DNA of 64,000 nucleotides, from the NCBI RefSeq assembly GCF_030247195.1, contig NC_080672.1, positions 184,698,310 through 184,762,309 on the forward strand, written 5' to 3'. The translations under genes were made by a program, and so were the position numbers. Of this stretch, positions 57,840-64,000 are shown one piece after another. The DNA is from Topomyia yanbarensis. Its lineage: Eukaryota > Arthropoda > Insecta > Diptera > Culicidae. Below the pieces are notes generated by a model, which had not been told where the DNA came from, did no database searches, and saw only the letters and a list, made by a program, of their open reading frames with translations. Position 1 is the stretch's first letter. Every line of letters starts with the position of its first letter.

Positions 57840-58905
57840 CATTCTCGGTTAGTTGAATTTTGTGTGGAGTAAAGTGTATAACGTTGAAAGCTAATTAAAT
57901 AGTTATTTTCTCCGGGTGAAGTAGTGGCCCTGTAACTAGAATCTTCATCTAACCGATAGTAACGCAAGAAACCGTACAACATGGCTGTTAAAACAATTAC
58001 TGATGAAGCTCACTTCCAAACCGAACTAGCCGCAGCAGGAGGAGTTGGTCGTTGTGGATTTTACCGCAGCTTGGTGTGGACCGTGCCGAAACATATGACA
58101 TTTGTTCGATCAGCTTACGACAAAATATCCAAAGGCTGTTTTTCTCAAGGTGAACGTCGACAGATGTGCCGAAACGGCGTCGTCCCAGGGTGTGTCGGCC
58201 ATGCCAACGTTCATTTTCTGCCGAGCCAGAACAAAGATTTACCAAAGGCAGGGTGCAGACATTAATGGGCTTGAAGCCAAAATACACACTATGTCGCCAG
58301 CGTGGATGAATCTGGAGAAGATGACGGTCATGGAATGTTGGACTTGAACACCTTCATCCAGAAGAACCAGTGCGAATGTTTGAACGAATCGGACGACCAC
58401 CCGATGGTGAATGCGCTCAGTTCCAGCGGTGGTCAACTGACGTCCGATTGTAACGAACAGCTGATCATTTCGATTACCTTCAATCAGGTGGTCAAACTCA
58501 GTGCCATCAAGTTCAAAGCACCGCACTTTTATGGACCGAAAAACGAAAAAAACCAACATGGCTGATCGGCGTTTTTGAGAATCGCATCACCTGAGAATAA
58601 AAACTCCTTGATGCAGCTGTTCGTGAAGGATAACCAGTCCGGCAACGAGACGACCAGTATCGATCATTTGGCCTTCATCGGGTCACCGATTGCAACGACT
58701 GAGATAGATGACTTCCAACGAGTGGCCGGGAAGAAGGGTGAAAGCCACTAGATTGTTTGAGCCGCCGGGAGAAGGATGGTTAGAAGGCGGTGGAAAGGTG
58801 CGGTGACGAATATGTTTGATCGTGTACCTAAAAGGTTGAAGATGGTGATGCGCGTGAACTTATTCTTTTTATAAATTATTCAATGAAATAAAGAGCAGGA
58901 AAAAA
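57840..58905 (+). pseudogene. TXNL1: Processed pseudogene of thioredoxin-like protein 1 (TXNL1)
   Basis: From ATG 57981: MAVKTITDEAHFQTELAAAG, then (after indels) the AWCGPC active-site nucleotides at ~58066-58084. Next come FDQLTTKYPKAVFLKVNVDR, GVSAMPTFIFCRARTKIYQR, MLDLNTFIQKNQCECLNESD and the PITH-domain pieces LIISITFNQVVKLSAIKFKA and LFVKDNQSGNETTSIDHLAF, ending GKKGESH-stop at 58749-58751. TXNL1 is a thioredoxin-fold, proteasome-associated protein with a C-terminal PITH domain. Absence of introns, an AATAAA at ~58887 followed by GGAAAAAA, and a 5' UTR-like leader (57840-57980) point to an mRNA retrocopy. At least four frameshifts or deletions, including part of the PITH domain. Confidence 0.92.
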
Positions 58906-60519
58906 TAGCATATTATTTTGACATTAATCCGGCAGAGAAAAACTCAAAGATATTCATACAAAACCAACGAGCAGTCCGCGATGGCCCAGCTGAATCCGTA
59001 CTGCTCCGGATTCTGGATCAACTGGAAGCGAAGGAGCCTCAGGAAATCTTCCAGAATCCGGCGGGAACGGATACGACCGAGACCGCCGTGATGATCAACA
59101 ATTATCTTATGTATAGCAACAACGATTCCATATTCTACCTCTATTGAAACTCTTTTGACGTTAACGGTTTGACGAATAGTGCTCGTAAATATTATAAAGA
59201 TATTCGTATATAGCAGCGAACAATTCGTTTGCCGAATGTATTCAAGTAAAATTCGTAATACACAATAAAAGTGTTTCAATAGAGCTACGAACGATTCATA
59301 ATATGTACGAAAAAGTCGTATATTTTATGAAAATTGTCTGTACGAATCTAATTCCTAGCGAATTACGAATATATTCTATCAATGTAATAACCTTATTTTG
59401 AAGAGTCAATAAGTCGTACAATAAAAAACAGCAAGCCGAGAAAAAACATTCTTCATGATATACTTTTGCATTTAGCCTTATGAATTAGACAACCTTGTTT
59501 TAGTATTTTTCTAAAAGTAGTTTTAATTGTGTTCCGGAGTGCAAAGGCTTTTCTAACAGAAACGCAAATGGTATTGCTATAGTTAATGGTCAGCTCAGTT
59601 CATCCATCTTTTATGACATATCCACTTCCAATATACTGAGGACTTTTTTGTTTAGTAAAATTTTAACCATAAGGTCATTCGTCTATACTGCAGAACTAGT
59701 CCCCGTTGCTCTGCTCTTTCTGTCATTCCACAACAAATTGCTTCAATAAACATAGTTTAAATACTTTTAGAAGCGTACTTACTTTGTATAACAATAATGT
59801 TTCCAAACCCATTTGTTGCCAAAAAACGGAACCCTACTGTACATACATTACTTCCTGTACAGAGATTATTTGCAAACATTAGCTGATTACTAGGTTTCAA
59901 TTCAAATAGTATCATAAATCCCCAAAACAAACAATAAATCGGTACCAGATTTATGAATATGTGTATGAGTGTTGAACATGTCAAAATGTTGATTTTTATA
60001 TATATGCAACAGAGATACCAAATGTGCCTATGGTGTATTGAAAATGTTTAATAATGTTGATAATAAACCGTCATAAAATTGACTTTTTATTCAATAACGA
60101 AATATATATAAAATTCTGAAAAGTTAGTTCTGAATTTCCCTATCCTAAACTACATATACGGGACATTCTGAGTAGATTTTATGTTTTCCTCTATTCTTTC
60201 ACCTGCGATCGATTCTTATTTGGAATGTGCTTTCATGCAATCGCAAAATGATCGAATGCTTCAACTCTCTTCCTACGATCAGATCGCAAAACGAAAATGA
60301 ACGACCGATTTTTGCTGGAGAACGAATTAGTATAGACAATAAACAAGCAACGATGCACACACAGTCAATAGTAATACGTCCGCACACGCACTGGTGTTCA
60401 TTCGGTATTCGATGAACCACATCAATTTTCTGCTGTAGAGGTGATACAAAGCTTTCTTTCTTGCGCGTGTGAGAATCTGTCGAAGAGTGCGAAATGAGTG
60501 TTCATTGATACGATAGAAA
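58906..60519. other. Unassigned, includes TTCGTA-rich stretch
   Basis: 58950-59100 is G/C-richer and could be a captured exon fragment (protein-like in several frames, none recognised). 59180-59390 is rich in TTCGTA/TACGAA like the 351-bp repeats. Otherwise A/T-rich. Confidence 0.4.
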
Positions 60520-61066
60520 CCATGCCTGGAACCAGATTCGGGCTGACAAATGTTACGTCAATCCACGCCTCCACCCCGTTTCTACGGAATGTACTAGCGG
60601 AGCCATTGTTAGCTAGCACAGTATCGAGTTTCGCAAGCGCCTCCATTAGCGCTTGGCCCCTGCTATTTGAACAGTGGCTGCCCCACTCCACTGCCCAAGC
60701 GTTAAAGTCTCCCGCTATGACTACCGGTTTGCGGCCCACTAGGTCTGACGAGAGCCTGTCGATCATCTGGTTGAACTGTTCTATGGACCACCTTGGTGGA
60801 GCGTAGCAGCTGCAATAGAACACACCATTGATCTTGGCAATCGCAACACCCTCGGCGGAGGAGTGTATTACCTGTTGAACCGGGAACCGTCCCGTTGTAC
60901 AGATTGCCACCATTCCAGACCCGTGCGACACCCAATTGCCGTTTCCGGAAGGGATGTTGTACGGATCTGATAGGAGGGCGACATCTGTCCTCGACTCCGA
61001 GACCGACTGCCACAGCAGCTGTTGGGCTGCTGCACAATGGTTAAGATTTAGCTGTGTAACGTTCAC
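60520..61066 (-). pseudogene. R1 ORF2 N-terminal endonuclease (copy C, 5' part)
   Basis: APE-type endonuclease start. It begins at GTG 61066 (an ATG in an active copy would overlap the ORF1 stop as ATGA; here GTGA). Motifs: QLNLNHCAAAQQLLWQSVSE, VALLSDPYNIP, CYAPPRWSIEQF, VIAGDFNAWAVEWGS (GDFNA active-site block, ~60715) and RGQALMEAL. It ends at SPNLVPGM where the 9.7-kb segment is inserted; it continues in frame at 50817. Confidence 0.92.
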
Positions 61067-62470
61067 GGCTTCTTTTTATTTGACTCACCGAAGGGACACG
61101 AAGGTCCGCCCATAGCATGATTACGGGCTTGCTTCTTAGCGGTGCAGATAAAGCACTTGTGCGCCTTAGTGCAACCCCGCTCCTTATGCCCCTCCTCGCC
61201 GCAGCGACGACATAGTTTGCTCCTGTCTGTGCCCTTTCACTCGTAAGATTTATGGCCGGACTCAAGGCATCGATAGCACCTATCCACTGAAGGCGGCTGG
61301 GGTATGCTAATTGGGCATACCGACCAGCCGATCTTCAGTTTACTTTTCACGGTAACCTTTTTGGCATCCGCCTTCAGTAGCCTGAGATAGACTATTTGGG
61401 TGCCGGAGGGTCCCCCTCTCAAACGCACAGAGGCCCGCTCGATTGTTACGTCGCATTGCTCCTTGACGGCTGCGACGACATCGTCGGCGGTCGTGAACTC
61501 GTCCAGATGCTTGCACTGGAGATTCATTTCCGCTCCTAGCGACCTGACCTGGGCGCCTTCACCCAGGACCTCTTGTGCCAAGGCCTTGTACACCGCACTA
61601 GATTGTGCGCTTCGCTTCAGCACCAGAAGCATTTCTCCTGTGTTGGTGCGTCTCACGCTACGCACGTCTCGCCCGAGAGCCGAGAGGCTTTCGGCCGCCC
61701 TCATCGACTTTAGGACGTCGGCGTATTTGTCCTTGTCGGTTTTTAACCCCAAGGCCTCGCCTCTGTCCTTGGCCTACTTCGCGGGCCGCGGTACATCCGG
61801 TGTCGGTGCCGGCTTCTTCTTGGTAACCAGCGTCCAGGGGTTTACGCCCCCTGCCCCGGTTGCACCGAGTTGCTGGTACCTTCTCTTTGCCCAGCGGGGT
61901 CATTCTCGCACCGGTTTACCTCGACCAAACGGCGTTTGGCCGTGATGGTTACACGCCGTGTGGTGTTGGTTTTTTCACCCTCACCTGGTGACCTCCCAGG
62001 GCGCTTCGCGTTCGACGCCGTCTTGCGCTTGCCCTTGCCCTTGCCTTTGCCCTTCGAGGGGAACTCAGCCGCCGCTTCGAGCGACATGGCTGCTCCATAG
62101 AAGGGGAAGGGGAGGGTCCCTGTCTGGGTACCTATGTCGGCCTTCTCTCTTCCCTTCCTCTTGGAGGCCACTGTCTGGGTTCCTCTGTCGGACTTCTCCA
62201 GACATTCCACCCTCTTGGAGTAAGCTTGCTGTTCCTGTCTTGCGACACGAACAGCTTTCCGGAGCACCAGCAGGCTCTGCTTCAGGCTTTATTACATCGA
62301 GCTGCTCCACCACTTTACGCATCGCAGATAGTGGCCCGTCCAGCGCATTGGTAGGGCTATTTTCTACCACTGCTGGGGGGTCACTGGTGCTGTCGGATAC
62401 AGCACTCGTCGCTCCACTACTCTCCCCACGGGGGGAGACCTCACCAAACCACCTCTAGCAAAGGAGTTTG
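61060..62470 (-). pseudogene. R1 ORF1 (Gag-like with CCHC knuckles), copy C
   Basis: Order: acidic N-terminal part (AMRKVVEQLDVIKPEAEPAG, ~62330), a frameshift near 62275, then LRKAVRVARQEQQAYSKRVE and a Lys/Gly-rich stretch (KGKGKGKGKR, ~62040). A further shift near 61760 leads to the conserved region (DKYADVLKSMRAAESLSALG; QCDVTIERASVRLRGG). Zinc knuckles follow: CYRCLESGHKSYE then TGA at ~61238-61240 in place of the expected Cys, then LCRRCGEEGHKERGC and CFIC. R1 ORF1 proteins bind element RNA. The mutated knuckle codon plus two frameshifts inactivate it. Confidence 0.88.
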
Positions 62471-62700
62471 GCACCTCCGTTTGTTTATTATTTTTATTAT
62501 TATTCACTTCATTCATATCGATTCCCACGAGTTGCGCGAGAAAGAAAGGTCCGCCACTCCAGAGCTCCGCATTAACGCGGTAAGGGACGCTTACTGTGGG
62601 GGTTGCCCAGGTACCCCACAGGCTCCTTTAACGATCGAGCATCTTTTTCACCCCCTCGATTACTCATCCCTCGACACGGGTCGCTTCACGCCTGAGATTG
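62471..62700 (-). mobile_element. R1 copy C 5' UTR (approximate)
   Basis: G/C-richer sequence upstream of ORF1, with CCTCGATTACTCATCCCTCG and GGGTTGCCCAGGTACCCCAC, distinct from the A/T-rich flank beginning near 62700. The exact 5' end and target duplication could not be fixed. Confidence 0.55.
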
Positions 62701-62794
62701 AAACATATACAAGTTATGAAATGTTTCCATCTTGGCTTTTCCTCTTGTCGAAAAAAATTAATGAATAAATAAATAAATAGTGAATAAATAAAAA

Positions 62795-62900
62795 AAATTA
62801 TACTGTCAGAGATATGCGTAGCCAACTCATGAACGCAAACTTCTACAGTGTCATTTTCGATGCACATATACGGCTATGCTATATTTAACGCATTCGGCGA
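62795..62900 (-). pseudogene. Scrap of LINE ORF1 (56562-57547 family)
   Basis: GTAGCCAACTCATG, GCAAACTTCTACAGTGTCAT and GCACATATACGGCTATGCTA parallel 57218-57275 (GTAGCCAAATCATG, GAACTTCTACAGCGCCGTTC, TACGGGAATGCTA). About 100 bp survive, next to a GAATAAATA microsatellite (62758-62795). Confidence 0.65.
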
Positions 62901-63240
62901 CAGGTATGGATTGCACCTCAGAGAAAATAAAGAGAAGAATAAAAAAGCTCTTTGCACGTTTCATGCGAACAACCGCTCTTCTGTTTTACAATAAACCTCT
63001 GCACTCCGACGTGTGTTGCTCCCATGTTTGCATTCTTCTCAATAGCTGCACACATAAAAGAGTAGAAATAAAGAGGCTCTTCAGTTTTAGGTATCTCGGT
63101 CCCATGCGCACGGAAGGCGACCAAAGAACATATTAAAAACGTTCTTCCGATCAAACATTATCTGAATTTTAGTTTTATTCACCTTCTTCCCTGTTTGCCA
63201 GTTAAACTGGCTCTTCAAGGTGACTATTTGTGCGAAATTG

Positions 63241-63346
63241 TGCATCTCTTGGTGCACAGCTCTTTCTCATTTTCGTTTTCAAGTTTCTCTTTGTGCATCT
63301 CTTGGTGCACAGCTCTTTCTCTTTTTCGTTTTCAAGTTTTTCTTTG
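63241..63346. repeat. 53-bp tandem duplication
   Basis: TGCATCTCTTGGTGCACAGC starts at 63241 and again at 63294; each is followed by TCTTTCTC..TTTTCGTTTTCAAG. Each unit has an internal hairpin (TGCA...TGCA around CTCTTGG). Confidence 0.88.
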
Positions 63347-63863
63347 TGTGGGTGATCTGCACGTCGCACAGTGGCATAACTGTATCAAATCCATGCCCAA
63401 AATTATTTCACAAGCTTTTAAGCTTTTTTATACGATAACAAGTGATGAAAAATGGTTTTTCATGGTTTCAGACAATTTATGACCAAAATGTGATAATATG
63501 AGACCTTCTTGCAGCGTGATGCAGTACCGAAAATAATTCCACAAGCCTTATTATTTTTCAAAGTGAACATGTTTTTAGAGTACTCCATCAGTTTGAGGAA
63601 AGCTCGCATTGAGAATTAGTCTGTTTAAACTTTTGTTTCAAGGTCAAATGTTTATTTTGCTTTTCTGGTTTTCTCATTGTAAAAAAAAATCAGGTTTTTG
63701 TAAATTCGGAAATAGAAATATATCCAAGTGATTATCATATTCAATCTGAATTATGCAGTATTCACGTTAACAACTGCAATCCGGATATACCGGCTTGAAC
63801 CTTCGTTTGAACCGGTCACAAATCTTGATAGCTGCTGGTTTACCTAGAGTTTTTCAACAGCAA

Positions 63864-64000
63864 TAGTCTTTCTCAAGGCTACCTATATTTTCGCCTCGAT
63901 CAGTCTTTCTCAAGACTACCTATATTTTTTCGACAATTAGTCTTTTACAAGACCACCTTCTTTTTCTACTCAATCAGTCTTTTTCCAGACTAAAACATTT
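63864..64000. repeat. ~37-bp tandem array running off the window
   Basis: AGTCTTTCTCAAGACTACCT-type units start at 63864, 63902, 63938 and 63976. Each holds a small AGTCTT...AAGACT inverted repeat. The array probably continues past the window end. Confidence 0.85.

Larger units (their letters stand above)
50818..60519. mobile_element. 9.7-kb segment inserted in R1 copy C, flanked by a perfect 15-bp direct repeat
   Basis: CCATGCCTGGAACCA occurs at 50803-50817 and 60520-60534. On the minus strand the R1 frame reads ...SPNLVPGM at one side and LVPGMEWRV... at the other. Deleting the segment and one repeat copy restores a continuous R1 endonuclease, so the segment arrived in one insertion, with some contents possibly added later. 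Neither end has poly(A), terminal inverted repeats or LTRs that I can see. Inside are an inverted repeat, 350-bp tandem repeats, a SINE, a LINE ORF1 and a TXNL1 processed pseudogene. Nature of the vehicle unknown. Confidence 0.8.
62901..64000. other. Unassigned sequence with two short tandem arrays
   Basis: No gene recognised. Contains the tandem repeats described separately. Confidence 0.45.

Noticed and set aside
58950..59100. Coding fragment in GC-richer DNA after the TXNL1 pseudogene
   Set aside because: Protein-like in more than one frame but no family recognised and no splice or start context.
61400..61945. Plus-strand 181-codon frame
   Set aside because: Antisense to R1 ORF1; its length reflects the GC-rich codons on the other strand.
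63376..63384. Another CACAGTGGC motif as a Transib-like end
   Set aside because: No inverted partner or matching 5-bp duplicate found within the window.

Overview
The window looks like intergenic/intronic DNA from a TE-rich insect, most likely a culicine mosquito (probably Aedes). This is inferred from mosquito-style R1-, Loa- and Jockey-like LINEs, a tRNA-type SINE of the kind seen in Aedes/Culex, short introns, and two exons of the insect/animal WDFY3 (blue cheese) gene. There is no bacterial operon structure, no rRNA and no CRISPR array. Almost all open frames belong to mobile elements in various states of decay.

Layout. 1-2755: 3' part of an R1-clade LINE (copy A, + strand). 3172-22614: an LTR pair (3172-3900 and 21196-22614) enclosing a minus-strand Ty3/Gypsy element with gag (18170-16625), protease, RT-RNase H, integrase (to 12878) and an env-like gene (12674-8654). 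The env is split near its signal peptide by a second R1 copy (B, 10226-12594, + strand). Two Transib-like elements with CACAGTGG ends and 5-bp target duplications (6428-8097; 18470-19335) lie in the flanks, and a 240-bp perfect inverted repeat sits inside the right LTR. 22973-24432: two exons of bchs/WDFY3 on the minus strand, the only confidently host-coding sequence. 25-32 kb: LINE scraps, a TIR element carrying a histone-type 3' stem-loop, and a 1.86-kb fold-back element (27961-29817). 32640-35260: degraded Loa-clade LINE. 36233-36706: uninterrupted (AT)n of about 474 bp. 37.9-40.1 kb: old inverted-repeat element plus a TA-flanked MITE.

40179-62700 is a stack of nested insertions. Jockey/CR1-like LINE pieces in +/-/+ orientation (40179-44852) are interrupted by a near full-length R1 (copy C, minus strand). 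Copy C runs from its 5' UTR and ORF1 at about 62700 down to a poly(A) at 44853. It is itself interrupted twice: by a Jockey-like LINE in its 3' UTR (45616-48252), and by a 9.7-kb segment (50818-60519) flanked by a perfect 15-bp direct repeat inside the endonuclease domain. That segment carries a SINE, tandem repeats, a LINE ORF1 and a processed pseudogene of thioredoxin-like protein 1 (TXNL1). 62.7-64 kb holds a LINE ORF1 scrap and two short tandem arrays.

The relative order of insertion can be read from the nesting. The three R1 copies are very similar and appear to be the youngest large family; the Gypsy-like element is older, with many frameshifts. Several reverse transcriptases have lost their catalytic box by deletion or substitution. 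Names of TE clades are from motif recognition only; no database search was possible.
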